Below, one piece after another: positions 55,394-64,000 of a stretch of DNA of 64,000 nucleotides (the first letter of the stretch is position 1; each line of letters opens with the position of its first letter). A model generated the notes under the pieces. It was not told the origin of the DNA. It made no database searches and saw nothing but the letters and a program-made list of their open reading frames with translations. The DNA is from Photorhabdus akhurstii. Lineage in GTDB: Bacteria > Pseudomonadota > Gammaproteobacteria > Enterobacterales > Enterobacteriaceae. The stretch covers positions 1 through 64,000 of the forward strand of contig NZ_RCWE01000009.1 in NCBI RefSeq assembly GCF_018448925.1, given 5' to 3'. The position numbers and the translations under genes are program-made.

Positions 55394-56725
55394 TTAAAAA
55401 TTATCTTCCACGACAGGAATACAGACACGGATAGATAATCCCCCTCTAGGGCTGGCGCCCATTTCAATTTTTCCATCATGAGCATCAATAATTCGCTGAA
55501 CAATCGCCAGACCTAACCCTGTTCCACTGCTGCTGCGCGCTCTTTCGCCGCGAACGAATGGCTGAAATAACCGTGGCAAATCTTCCTGCTTAATGCCGGC
55601 TCCATTATCTTCTACCTGAAACCAGGCAAATTTATTTGTCTGACCACTACTCACTTTAATCCAGCCGTTACCATAACGATTGGCATTAACCAACATATTA
55701 GCCAACGCTCGTTTAATAGAAATCGGATTGGCGTTAACGGTTATTGGGTTAAGAGAGAGATGGTTTTCAATATCTTGCTCATAGCCATTCTCTGCGGAAA
55801 TAACCTCTTTGAGAATAGCGTTCAGTTCGCAGAACTCCATTGGCATCTCTTGCCCGGTACGGAGATAATCAATGAATTGCTCAATAATCGCGTTACACTC
55901 TTCAATATCTTTATTGATCGATTCAGACAGATAAGCATCTTCCTTGCTCATCATTTCTGTTGCCAGTCGAATACGTGTCAGCGGAGTACGCAAATCATGG
56001 CTTACGCCAGCAATTAATATCGTACGGTCACTTTCCAATAACTTTATCCCGGCGGACATTTGGTTAAATGAGCGAATGGCTGCTCGAACTTCCAGAGAAC
56101 CCGCTTCCCGCACCGACGGCATCATAATACCTTTACCTGTTTGCCTGGCCGCATACTCCATTTCCAGTAAAGGCCGATTCTGAAAACGGATATAAAGCCA
56201 GATACAACCAAATATCAGTAATAGAATTGCCAGTGTATAGCGGAAAATAGGCGAGAATTGATTTTGTTCGATCTCAGTCAGAGGAACTCTGACCCAAATA
56301 TCGGGGGCCAGATAGGAATTAAGCCAAAGTATAGGGCTATCTGTGTTTATTTCCAGACGAAGATCAGCCTTGCCGCCAAGGTACTCGCCCATCTTCTCAC
56401 TCAAGAAATCATAACGTCTGGCCCAACGTAAACCTTGTATCTCCGCGTCAGATTCAGAATAGAGCGTAATACCCAATTCTTGATAAATCTCCCGGCGAAC
56501 TACCGGCGATATCACCAGAAAAGAGCCATCTTCCAGCTTCAACTTCTCAGCCATTAGGGTACGGACTTCATACGCTAATACCTTATTGAATTGCTGCAAG
56601 CTTGGCATGATAACGAAATTCACAACAACCAAGTAGCTGGTTACCAGACTGATAAACAGCATAGCCATAATCAGGAATAAAATATGGGTAAACGTGCTGC
56701 GAGGGGAAAATCGCAATAATCTCAT
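55394..56725 (-). CDS. envZ: Osmosensor histidine kinase EnvZ
   Basis: The 443-residue kinase aligns with E. coli Env[18 protein letters not shown], a first membrane helix (about 16-38), a periplasmic part with [14 protein letters not shown], a second helix (about 160-180), HAMP, H-box [15 protein letters not shown] (about His243), and the N and G boxes ([29 protein letters not shown]). It phosphorylates OmpR. The start overlaps the ompR stop by four bases. Despite its position beside pst, it is not PhoR. Confidence 0.96.
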   Translation of the reverse strand: MRLLRFSPRSTFTHILFLIMAMLFISLVTSYLVVVNFVIMPSLQQFNKVLAYEVRTLMAEKLKLEDGSFLVISPVVRREIYQELGITLYSESDAEIQGLRWARRYDFLSEKMGEYLGGKADLRLEINTDSPILWLNSYLAPDIWVRVPLTEIEQNQFSPIFRYTLAILLLIFGCIWLYIRFQNRPLLEMEYAARQTGKGIMMPSVREAGSLEVRAAIRSFNQMSAGIKLLESDRTILIAGVSHDLRTPLTRIRLATEMMSKEDAYLSESINKDIEECNAIIEQFIDYLRTGQEMPMEFCELNAILKEVISAENGYEQDIENHLSLNPITVNANPISIKRALANMLVNANRYGNGWIKVSSGQTNKFAWFQVEDNGAGIKQEDLPRLFQPFVRGERARSSSGTGLGLAIVQRIIDAHDGKIEMGASPRGGLSIRVCIPVVEDNF

Positions 56726-57441
56726 ACACGAATTCCGTCAGGCACAAAGACATAACCCAGACCCCAGATAGTCTGGATATAACGAGGATGTGTAGGATCT
56801 TCTTCAATCACACGGCGCAGACGTGAAACCAAGACATCAATAGATCGCTTCATCGTGCTATATTCCCGACCATGAGCTAAACTCATCAGCTTATTACGGG
56901 ACAGTGGCACGCCAGGATAAGAAACCAGTACTTTCAATACGGCAAATTCCCCACTGGTTAATTGAATATGTTCATCTCCCTGAAACATCTCCCGCGTACT
57001 CAAATTGAGGCTAAACTTGCCAAAATTAATAATCGCATCATCCTCAACCGGCAGACCCAATAACTTATTCGCCTGACGACGCAATACCGCCCGGATACGC
57101 GCCAATAACTCACGAGGATTAAATGGCTTCGGAATATAATCATCAGCGCCAATTTCCAACCCAACAATACGATCTACCTCTTCTCCCCTCGCCGTCACCA
57201 TAATAATCGGTACCGGATTACTTTGGTTTCTCAGCCTTTGACAAACAGAAAGCCCATCCTCTCCTGGTAACATTAAATCCAATACGATTAAGCTAACAGA
57301 TTCCCGTGTTAGTAAACGGTCCATCTGCTCCGCATTAGCGGCACTACGTACCTGAAAACCTTGTTCTGTTAGATAACGCTCTAATAACGTTCGTAAACGC
57401 ATGTCATCATCCACCACAAGGATCTTGTTATCTACTTGCAT
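56722..57441 (-). CDS. ompR: Response regulator OmpR
   Basis: From ATG 57441 ([16 protein letters not shown]) the protein is 239 residues, the E. coli length. Receiver with Asp55 in [10 protein letters not shown] and Lys in PKPFNP; winged-helix C-terminal domain ending [14 protein letters not shown]. It controls porins and osmotic or virulence genes. The frame continues upstream to 57561 without a supporting start. Divergent from greB as in E. coli. Confidence 0.97.
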   Translation of the reverse strand: MQVDNKILVVDDDMRLRTLLERYLTEQGFQVRSAANAEQMDRLLTRESVSLIVLDLMLPGEDGLSVCQRLRNQSNPVPIIMVTARGEEVDRIVGLEIGADDYIPKPFNPRELLARIRAVLRRQANKLLGLPVEDDAIINFGKFSLNLSTREMFQGDEHIQLTSGEFAVLKVLVSYPGVPLSRNKLMSLAHGREYSTMKRSIDVLVSRLRRVIEEDPTHPRYIQTIWGLGYVFVPDGIRV

Positions 57442-57630
57442 TATCAAACTCCAAAAAACACTACATGCTTTGATAAATTTATCATTTTGAAAGAGATTAA
57501 CCCAAAGATAGAAACCAGATATCTGTATTTTGAGACTATTCCTAATAGGACTTATTTCCACTGTTATTAATTATAATGATTAATTTAGTGGTTTATTACT
57601 GACAACGAGAACAAAGTAATTCACTGTCAA

Positions 57631-57807
57631 CTATCGAATTTCTACCGCTATTTCGCCATCCGCCAACCTATCAATTAGCGCCCTGGCGACCGGCAAATTG
57701 ATAGAAATCCATTTATTAGTTGGATTAAATTCATCAGGCAGACTAAACGAAAATTGCCTTTTGCTGCATATTACCTTCTTACCACCGCCACGGTTTTCGG
57801 CTATTCC
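57631..57807 (-). pseudogene. Possible gene remnant in the ompR-greB gap
   Basis: A 58-codon minus frame opens after a stop without a start codon: CSKRQFSFSLPDEFNPTNKW, then ISINLPVARALIDRLADGE and a final IAVEIR. The composition is protein-like and the end looks natural, but I recognise no family. The rest of the 922-base gap (57442-58363) shows no gene; in E. coli this gap is only a few hundred bases as I recall. Confidence 0.35.
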
Positions 57808-58363
57808 TTACTAACGAGGATCTGGATCGATCATGTTCAGCTCACCAACGTTTGGGCAAGAAACCACTCAGCGGTCGATTTTTCGTCACCTTTCGTTACT
57901 ATAGTAAACAATTTCGCTTGTTTTTTCTCCACTTAAACCTTAATAGCCTGTCCCATCACCAACAAGATTCACAGCATACATACTATTCAGTACACAGAAC
58001 CATAAATTATATGATGAACGTTATAAATATTAGAGCCAAATATCATAATGAGTGGACAGGTAAAGCAATCTTGTTACCGATAATGCTAACTCGAAACCGT
58101 CTGTTAACCGCTTATCTCTCGTTTTAAACCCGTACTCATCGCAGTGGGAGCCTGTCATATTTGCTGCCATGTAGCCGATAATCCATCAACAGTGATAAAT
58201 TTATTCAACCAACGACTAGCTGAATGTAACTAATACGTTAATCTTGCAAAACAGCCGGGATTTATTGATTAACGACTAAAAACCGAGTCTTAATTTGACA
58301 TCTACCAAAATGGGCTGTTTTATACATTTATGAGGTTAACTACGGTATCTACATCAACATAAA

Positions 58364-58837
58364 ATGAAGACTAAACTGATAACCCGCGAAGGCTACAACA
58401 AATTAAAGGAAGAATTGGATTATCTCTGGCGTGAAGAGCGCCCAGAAGTGACTAAAAAAGTCACTTGGGCAGCAAGCCTCGGTGACCGGAGTGAAAACGC
58501 AGATTATCAATATAACAAGAAGAGGCTACGGGAGATTGATCGCAGAGTCCGATATCTAACCAAGAGCCTGGAAGAGTTGCGGTGTGTTGATTATTCCCCC
58601 CAACAAGATGGGCGAGTATTCTTTGGCGCATGGGTCGAGATCGAAAATGATCAAGGCGAGATTAAACGCTTCCGTATTGTTGGGTACGACGAAATTTTTG
58701 GTCGCAAAGACTACATATCAATCGATTCTCCAATGGCCCGAGCTTTATTGAAGAAAGAAGTTGGAGACAGTGCAATCGTTCAGACACCAACTGGAAAAGT
58801 ATTGTGGTATGTGAACGAGATCGAATACATGAAATAG
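58364..58837 (+). CDS. greB: Transcript cleavage factor GreB
   Basis: The 157-residue protein has the N-terminal coiled coil with acidic tip (ASLGDRSENADYQYNKKRLREID) and the C-terminal FKBP-like globule (IDSPMARALLKKEVGD). GreB enters the RNA polymerase channel and rescues backtracked complexes. Divergent from ompR; in E. coli it is followed by yhgF (tex), but here 2.7 kb of accessory DNA intervenes. Confidence 0.97.
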   Translation: MKTKLITREGYNKLKEELDYLWREERPEVTKKVTWAASLGDRSENADYQYNKKRLREIDRRVRYLTKSLEELRCVDYSPQQDGRVFFGAWVEIENDQGEIKRFRIVGYDEIFGRKDYISIDSPMARALLKKEVGDSAIVQTPTGKVLWYVNEIEYMK

Positions 58838-58910
58838 CCGGTATACTCTTTCGACATGACGTCGTTAGCGCTATATATCGAAGAATAACAACATATCGAA
58901 GAATAACAAC

Positions 58911-58940
58911 TGAATGAATCGCACGCTAACGATTCATTCA
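58911..58940. repeat. Perfect inverted repeat downstream of greB
   Basis: TGAATGAATCG and CGATTCATTCA, an 11-bp perfect stem with an 8-base loop; no T run. Just before it an 18-base unit (ATATCGAAGAATAACAAC) occurs twice in tandem (about 58874-58910). The interval 58838-59151 has no gene. Confidence 0.7.
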
Positions 58941-59151
58941 CTCTGCGAAGCGGAATTTAATACAGGAGACCAGAATTAAATGAACGTGAAATAGTACTAT
59001 TGTTTTATTCTTATGTTTTACTCTTAGCATCACGACCAAGATAATCAATTATATCGCCACATATTTTATGATTATAAAAATCAGTGTAAAAACGACGCCT
59101 AATTAGAAGACATTTAAATAAAGTCAGAAATATATACGCAGGCCATTGAAC

Positions 59152-59316
59152 TCACCTGGAAACTGGCAACTTTCCGCTTTTAAGAAAATACTGGAAATTC
59201 TTATCACCCTGTTCTGCTGCACGTTTCACATCAAAAGCAGCCGTTTTACGTGGGGATTTCTTACGCTTAACGTCGGTTTCTAGTTGTATTGCAGTGTGTG
59301 GCAACTGAGCTAACAT
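59152..59316 (-). CDS. Hypothetical small basic protein
   Basis: 54 residues from ATG 59316, five bases after a perfect AAGGAGG. Sequence: MLAQLPHTAIQLETDVKRKK..., ending FDVKRAAEQGDKNFQYFLKS-GKLPVSR. Hydrophilic, basic, no membrane segment. The strong ribosome site argues for a real gene. Family not recognised. The frame extends to 59361 without support. Confidence 0.65.
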   Translation of the reverse strand: MLAQLPHTAIQLETDVKRKKSPRKTAAFDVKRAAEQGDKNFQYFLKSGKLPVSR

Positions 59317-59865
59317 CGAAACCTCCTTGAGAACAACGATAGTGAATGATTGGCTAATCATACGCCAATTCAGGCTGGTATTTCAGTACCGTGAAATACC
59401 AACAAACGTGCTGATTAGCACTTATAGCTGACAACAAAAGTGTATTCCCTCGTTGGATCAGAATGAAAAACATTTTCTTGCCGACGTGTCACATGCCATG
59501 CTGCAATGGGTAAAATTGATTATATTTAATTAATAAAAATATAATCACTGATATAAACAAAACAGCACAGTAATAAATGTATTTTAAAGTTTACAAAAAT
59601 CCAAAATGTAAGGATGAAAAATAGTATCGATACCTTGAATCAGATATAAATTATGATAGAAATATAAATCATCAAGTTATTTCAATGGAGAAAATTAACA
59701 TTATAAAAAACTCACTGATACGTGAATATTTTATTTAGGCTTTCTGAAAATAGAGTGTCTAATTTTTTAAATAAAAATCTGTGCAAGTAGAAATTAAATT
59801 CAATGTAATTATTAAGACACCATAAAAATAGAATATTAAAAATATTTATCCAGAGGAATGTGTAA
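59317..59865. other. AT-rich spacer before the ketosynthase gene
   Basis: About 550 bases, strongly AT-rich, with no credible frame. It must contain the promoter of the KAS III-like gene. The last stretch has AGAGGAATG nine bases before the ATG. Confidence 0.5.
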
Positions 59866-60915
59866 ATGAAAATAGCAGGTATATCAGGATTACTTCCGTC
59901 ACGACTGGTTACAAATCAGGAAGTTATCGATTTAATTGATCAATACTCAAGAAATACCTTCCAGGGAAATTTACCTAAAACCTTACAGACGATCAGAAAG
60001 TTACTCGATACAAGCGGTATAAAAACCCGGCATTGGCTAAACAAGGGTGAAAAGCCTATGCAACTGATGGAAGCGGCGTTTGATCGCGCTTTAGCGCAAG
60101 CTAATATAAGCAAAGCCGAAATTGATCTCTTACTCTATCCCAATGTCACTCGTGGTTTCACCGAACCAGCCAACAGTACTTTTATTGCAAAGGCTCTAGG
60201 ATTAAATTGCAGGAATTACGACGTTTCAGACGCCTGTAATGGTTGGGTGACGGCGATGGACATTATCAATAGTAAAATGAAAGCAGGTGAAATACGCCAT
60301 GCCGCTATCGTTAACATGGAATTTGGTATGTCCGATGGAGGACCTCTCTTTCCAAAGAACTTCTCTTTGTCTTCTCCATCGGAACTGGCTTACAAATTTG
60401 CAAGTTTTACCATAGGAGAAGCCACAGCCGTCACCATACTGAGTAATGAATCACCTGATAATTTCAAGTTTTCTTATATCAACAGGCCAGATTTAAGCGA
60501 CTTGTCGACCATCTCCTTACCGGGCTGGGAACTGTTTTGTAACGATTCTGATGTCAAACGCATTTCACCGCTTGGTGGACAATATCTATTTAATTCATAT
60601 GCAGCCTTGCTAAATGAATATGGTTGGGAAGATGCAATCGGGGTATTTAATCAGCACAATGTTTCCAGCAACGATATTCACAAAATCTTTATTCATACAG
60701 GTTCACCTAAAATGTGGCATAAGCTTGGACATTCAATCGGGGTTGATAATAAGATGCATCACGTTGGACATAAAACAGGTAACATTATTACTACATCTAT
60801 TCCTTTTGGAATCATTGATGCTGTTCATAAAGGCATACTGGAGAAAGACCAATTCTGCATGGGATGGGCCGGAAGTGGTGGAATGGTTTTCGCTGCAATG
60901 TCGTTTAAATTTTAG
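59866..60915 (+). CDS. KAS III-like ketosynthase (FabH/thiolase superfamily), stand-alone
   Basis: The 349-residue protein has the thiolase fold of 3-oxoacyl-ACP synthase III with a complete triad: Cys124 in YDVSDACNGW, His277 in FIHTGS, Asn306 in KTGNIITTSIP. The C-terminal loop MGWAGSGGMVFAA also fits. It is not the housekeeping fabH, which would sit with plsX-fabDG. Photorhabdus uses related ketosynthases to make signal and antibiotic lipids (photopyrones by PpyS, dialkylresorcinols by DarB), so a small-molecule product is plausible. No acyl carrier, ligase or cyclase gene is adjacent. Base composition is AT-rich, unlike the flanking greB and tex. Confidence 0.85.
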   Translation: MKIAGISGLLPSRLVTNQEVIDLIDQYSRNTFQGNLPKTLQTIRKLLDTSGIKTRHWLNKGEKPMQLMEAAFDRALAQANISKAEIDLLLYPNVTRGFTEPANSTFIAKALGLNCRNYDVSDACNGWVTAMDIINSKMKAGEIRHAAIVNMEFGMSDGGPLFPKNFSLSSPSELAYKFASFTIGEATAVTILSNESPDNFKFSYINRPDLSDLSTISLPGWELFCNDSDVKRISPLGGQYLFNSYAALLNEYGWEDAIGVFNQHNVSSNDIHKIFIHTGSPKMWHKLGHSIGVDNKMHHVGHKTGNIITTSIPFGIIDAVHKGILEKDQFCMGWAGSGGMVFAAMSFKF

Positions 60916-61033
60916 GACATATTTTTACCAAGCCAGCTAAAACGAGTCGAATTGTGCACAAAATTAGGAATATATTCCTGGAGCCATTATATGGCTGACT
61001 AAGCTGGAGTCGATGTTCGCCTAAATAATTCAA

Positions 61034-61067
61034 TAAGGCTGGAAGATTAAATAATCTTCCAGCCTTA
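61034..61067 (+). terminator. Stem-loop after the ketosynthase gene
   Basis: AAGGCTGGAAGATTA and TAATCTTCCAGCCTT form a 15-bp perfect inverted repeat, about 120 bases past the stop. Followed by AATTAAC, so the T run is weak. Confidence 0.6.
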
Positions 61068-61179
61068 ATTAACAAAACAATAAAATCACTTTAAAATAAG
61101 ATTCATTTAGTTGGTTATAAATATCTAAGTAGGTCAGAACAATTCCATTAAATAAATTCTTTAGGTAATCTCTCTATTT

Positions 61180-61419
61180 TTAACGAAAGTCGAAAGTAGA
61201 TTTATCATTCATTAGCTTACTGACTTCATGGGCAACACTATGAAGCTCAGATTTTTCCTACTTTAGCCGTTCTTTCAGTTGAATTTGTATATTCAGAAAC
61301 AGCTCATAGAAAGTTCGGTAACACGCCTATGGTTCCAGCGATAACTTTTCACATTTGAGTTCAATCGCAGTTGCTATAGCGTAACCGGCAACAAATTCGT
61401 TGAATGATATCGCAATACG
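61180..61419 (-). pseudogene. Unknown gene remnant with two in-frame amber codons
   Basis: One minus frame of 80 codons reads FNEFVAGYAIATAIELK ... LEP, TAG, ACYRTFYELFLNIQIQLKER LK, TAG, EKSELHSVAHEVSKLMNDKS and TFDFR, then TAA. The three parts share one frame and a natural protein composition, so a single gene with two amber stops is the simplest reading. No start codon is present. Family unknown. The rest of 60916-61525 holds the stem-loop at 61034 and the tex promoter region. Confidence 0.5.
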
Positions 61420-61525
61420 TCAAAATAAGATTAGACGTAAACTGGAAATTATTCCTCTCAAAACGTATAAAGGAGTTTTGTGAATATTTGAAATTTGAAG
61501 CTTATCCACCAGAAGAAAACGCAAC

Positions 61526-63862
61526 ATGAATCAATCTCTGAACCAAATTATTGCAAGTGAGCTACAAGCGCAGCCACAACAGGTACTTTCTGCCATTAGC
61601 CTGCTTGATGAAGGGAATACTGTCCCTTTTATCGCACGATATCGTAAAGAAGTCACTGGCGGTCTGGATGACACTCAACTTCGCCAACTTGAGACCCGCC
61701 TTAGTTACCTGCGCGAACTATCGGACCGCCGCCAAACCATTCTTAAATCCATTGACGAGCAAGGTAAGCTGACCCCAGAACTGGCCGCAGCCATTAATGG
61801 CACTCTAAGCAAAACAGAGCTGGAAGATCTTTATCTGCCATATAAACCGAAACGCCGTACCCGTGGACAAATCGCTATTGAAGCGGGTCTTGAACCACTA
61901 GCGGATTCCTTGTGGCAAGATCCACAACAAGAACCGGAGCAGGTTGCCGCTACTTTTATTGATCCTGATAAAGGTGTCGCTGATACCAAAGCTGCGCTGG
62001 ATGGCGCGCGTTATATCCTGATGGAACGTTTTGCCGAAGATGCCGCATTATTGGCAAAAGTACGTGACTATCTATGGAAAAATGCCCATCTGGTCGCTAA
62101 AGTCGTTGCAGGAAAAGAAGAGGAAGGCGCTAAATTCCGCGACTATTTTGATCACCATGAACCTATCGCACAAATCCCTTCTCACCGTGCATTGGCTATG
62201 TTCCGCGGCCGTAATGAAGGCATACTGCAACTTTCCCTAAATGCCGATCCCCAGTTTGATGAACCACCGAAAGAGAGTTACGGCGAACAGATTATTACGC
62301 AGCATCTTAATCTGCGCTTGAACAATGCGCCGGCAGATAGCTGGCGCAAAGCCGTGGTGAATTGGACCTGGCGCGTCAAGGTATTGCTGCATCTTGAAAC
62401 TGAATTGATGAGTACCTTGCGTGAGAAATCGGAAGATGAAGCTATTAAAGTATTCGCCCGCAACCTGCAAGATCTATTGATGGCCGCACCTGCGGGCATG
62501 CGTGCAACAATGGGGCTCGATCCGGGTCTGCGTACCGGCGTCAAAGTGGCCGTTATCGATGCAACCGGCAAACTGATTGCCACAGACACGATCTATCCAC
62601 ACACCGGGCAAGCGGCTAAAGCCGCCGCCAGCGTGGCGGCATTGTGTATCAAACATCAAGTAGAACTGGTCGCCATCGGTAACGGAACGGCTTCCCGTGA
62701 AACAGAACGTTTCTTCGCGGATGTGCAAAAACAGTTCTCAGAGATAAAAGCCCAAAAAGTGATTGTCAGTGAGGCAGGAGCATCGGTTTACTCTGCTTCT
62801 GAGCTGGCGGCACAGGAATTTCCCGACCTGGATGTTTCACTACGCGGGGCAGTCTCTATCGCCCGCCGCTTGCAAGATCCTCTCGCTGAATTAGTGAAAA
62901 TCGATCCGAAATCCATCGGCGTGGGTCAATATCAACATGATGTCAGCCAGACTCAGCTTGCCAAAAAACTGGATGCCGTCGTTGAAGATTGTGTAAACGC
63001 CGTCGGCGTGGATCTCAATACCGCTTCTGTTCCACTGCTAACCAGAGTTGCCGGATTGACCCGTATGATTGCCCAGAACATCGTCAACTGGCGCGATGAG
63101 AATGGCCGTTTCAATAACCGTACACAATTACTGAAAGTCAGTCGCCTTGGGCCAAAGGCTTTTGAGCAATGTGCTGGATTCTTGCGGATTAATCACGGTG
63201 ATAACCCGCTGGATGCATCGACCGTTCATCCGGAAGCTTATCCAATAGTTGAAAAAATTTTGGCGGCCACTGAGCAGAAACTCCAGGAATTGATGGGTAA
63301 CTCTGCTTCACTGCGTGGGCTGCAACCTCAGAATTTCACCACCGAGCAATTTGGTGTTCCAACCGTTACCGATATTTTGAAAGAGCTGGAAAAACCTGGC
63401 CGTGATCCACGTCCGGAGTTTAAAACCGCGACTTTCGCGGAAGGCGTGGAAACTATGAATGATCTGCGTCCGGGAATGGTGCTGGAAGGTGCCGTCACTA
63501 ACGTGACCAATTTTGGCGCGTTTGTCGATATCGGCGTTCATCAAGATGGCTTAGTGCATATCTCTTCGCTGTCCGATCGCTTTGTAGAAGATCCTCACAC
63601 CGTGGTCAAAGCGGGTGATATCGTTAAAGTAAAAGTGCTGGAAGTTGATCTGAACCGTAAGCGCATCGCTCTGACCATGCGTCTTGATGAACAACCGGGA
63701 GAAACCCAATCACGTCGCAGTAATAATACGCAAACTGACCGCCGCCCTGAACGTAATGACAGGAACCGTAACACTTCCCGTTCTTCTATCTCAGCTGGTA
63801 TCTCAGCCGGAAACAGTGCTATGAGCGATGCACTAGCCGCCGCATTCGGAAAAAAACGTTAA
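61526..63862 (+). CDS. tex: RNA-binding transcription accessory protein Tex
   Basis: The 778-residue protein has the Tex layout: N-terminal helical domain ([17 protein letters not shown]), YqgF-like RNase H fold (about 325-430, [17 protein letters not shown]), helix-hairpin-helix modules (about 490-570, [14 protein letters not shown]), and an S1 domain (about 650-720, [24 protein letters not shown]) followed by a polar tail. It binds nucleic acid and affects transcription and stress or toxin gene expression. E. coli yhgF neighbours greB. Confidence 0.96.
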   Translation: MNQSLNQIIASELQAQPQQVLSAISLLDEGNTVPFIARYRKEVTGGLDDTQLRQLETRLSYLRELSDRRQTILKSIDEQGKLTPELAAAINGTLSKTELEDLYLPYKPKRRTRGQIAIEAGLEPLADSLWQDPQQEPEQVAATFIDPDKGVADTKAALDGARYILMERFAEDAALLAKVRDYLWKNAHLVAKVVAGKEEEGAKFRDYFDHHEPIAQIPSHRALAMFRGRNEGILQLSLNADPQFDEPPKESYGEQIITQHLNLRLNNAPADSWRKAVVNWTWRVKVLLHLETELMSTLREKSEDEAIKVFARNLQDLLMAAPAGMRATMGLDPGLRTGVKVAVIDATGKLIATDTIYPHTGQAAKAAASVAALCIKHQVELVAIGNGTASRETERFFADVQKQFSEIKAQKVIVSEAGASVYSASELAAQEFPDLDVSLRGAVSIARRLQDPLAELVKIDPKSIGVGQYQHDVSQTQLAKKLDAVVEDCVNAVGVDLNTASVPLLTRVAGLTRMIAQNIVNWRDENGRFNNRTQLLKVSRLGPKAFEQCAGFLRINHGDNPLDASTVHPEAYPIVEKILAATEQKLQELMGNSASLRGLQPQNFTTEQFGVPTVTDILKELEKPGRDPRPEFKTATFAEGVETMNDLRPGMVLEGAVTNVTNFGAFVDIGVHQDGLVHISSLSDRFVEDPHTVVKAGDIVKVKVLEVDLNRKRIALTMRLDEQPGETQSRRSNNTQTDRRPERNDRNRNTSRSSISAGISAGNSAMSDALAAAFGKKR

Positions 63863-63898
63863 AACTTCTATCGCTGTAACTTCTATCACTATAAACAG

Positions 63899-63925
63899 AT
63901 GCACTGCTTCGGCAGTGCATATTTC
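63899..63925 (+). terminator. Terminator of tex
   Basis: ATGCACTGC-TTCG-GCAGTGCAT, a 9-bp stem with a UUCG-type loop, followed by ATTTC, 36 bases past the stop. The remaining 75 bases of the window hold no identifiable gene start. Confidence 0.75.
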
Positions 63926-64000
63926 ACCGTTTCTGTCAGAAAGAAGATTCATGTCAACCTGAGTGACTAAGTGATCAAATTAACACCAACAATGAAAATA

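Noticed and set aside
55394-57441. Two-component pair beside pst read as phoR-phoB
   Set aside because: Sequence along the whole length is EnvZ and OmpR, and the divergent greB confirms the ompR-envZ locus.
57852-58127. 91-codon plus frame between ompR and greB
   Set aside because: No ribosome site, no recognisable motif, biased composition; probably chance.
59866-60915. Ketosynthase taken as PpyS or as FabH
   Set aside because: The greB-tex location and lack of pathway genes fit neither; only the superfamily can be supported from sequence alone.
1-64000. rRNA, tRNA or CRISPR loci
   Set aside because: No tRNA cloverleaf with a CCA end, rRNA segment or spaced repeat array was recognised on either strand.

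Overview
The window reads as a chromosomal segment of an enterobacterium of the Morganellaceae, most likely Photorhabdus or a close relative (Xenorhabdus is the alternative). This rests on the protein sequences of the core genes, on two ERIC repeats, on AT-rich spacers, and on many accessory genes placed between conserved enterobacterial blocks. The species call is an inference; no rRNA or tRNA gene was seen.

Layout, left to right. (1) 1-4.4 kb is a worn accessory zone: the 3' part of an IS200/IS605 TnpB with its right end, a SAM methyltransferase, a solitary HigA-like antitoxin, a Fic gene broken by a nonsense codon, a remnant resembling a TauD/TfdA dioxygenase, and a Ner-like regulator next to a LysR regulator. 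(2) 5.5-12.4 kb holds gltS, xanP and yicH in the E. coli order, with a HpaB-type flavin monooxygenase gene and an ERIC element placed between xanP and yicH. (3) 12.5-18.4 kb holds a Nudix hydrolase, fabY-dtd, yihX, a short-form CstA-family transporter, and a DUF5993/DsbB-like pair. (4) 18.4-34.6 kb is the typA / glnA-glnL-glnG / hemN-yihI block. It keeps a recognisable NtrC-sigma54 control region. An ISL3 transposase and a type IIG-like restriction-modification gene lie between glnG and hemN.

(5) 34.6-47.1 kb is the most unusual part. It is a two-partner secretion / contact-dependent inhibition locus: an FhaC/CdiB transporter, a 1731-residue FhaB/CdiA exoprotein and its immunity gene. A chain of displaced toxin-immunity cassettes follows. 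Most carry a copy of part of the same pre-toxin segment, and several lack a start codon. They include an EndoU-type RNase with its CdiI, a cassette with a Zn-ribbon immunity protein, a diverged copy of the resident toxin/immunity pair, and a module whose toxin is almost gone but which keeps an immunity-like gene overlapping a macrodomain gene. A short scar upstream of the transporter joins a piece of a solute-binding-protein gene to a copy of the glnG 3' end.

(6) 48-57.4 kb holds an amino-acid ABC importer without an ATPase gene, then pstS-pstC-pstA-pstB-phoU with Pho boxes, then ompR-envZ. (7) 58.3-63.9 kb holds greB and tex, neighbours in E. coli. Here a 54-codon ORF, an orphan KAS III-like ketosynthase in AT-rich DNA, and a remnant gene with two amber stops lie between them.

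Together the window carries nitrogen (NtrBC), phosphate (Pst/PhoU) and osmotic (EnvZ/OmpR) control, nutrient uptake (GltS, XanP, CstA-like, Pst, amino-acid ABC), and competition or defence functions (CDI cassettes, restriction-modification, worn toxin-antitoxin genes). Core gene order matches E. coli in blocks; the accessory genes sit at the block joints.
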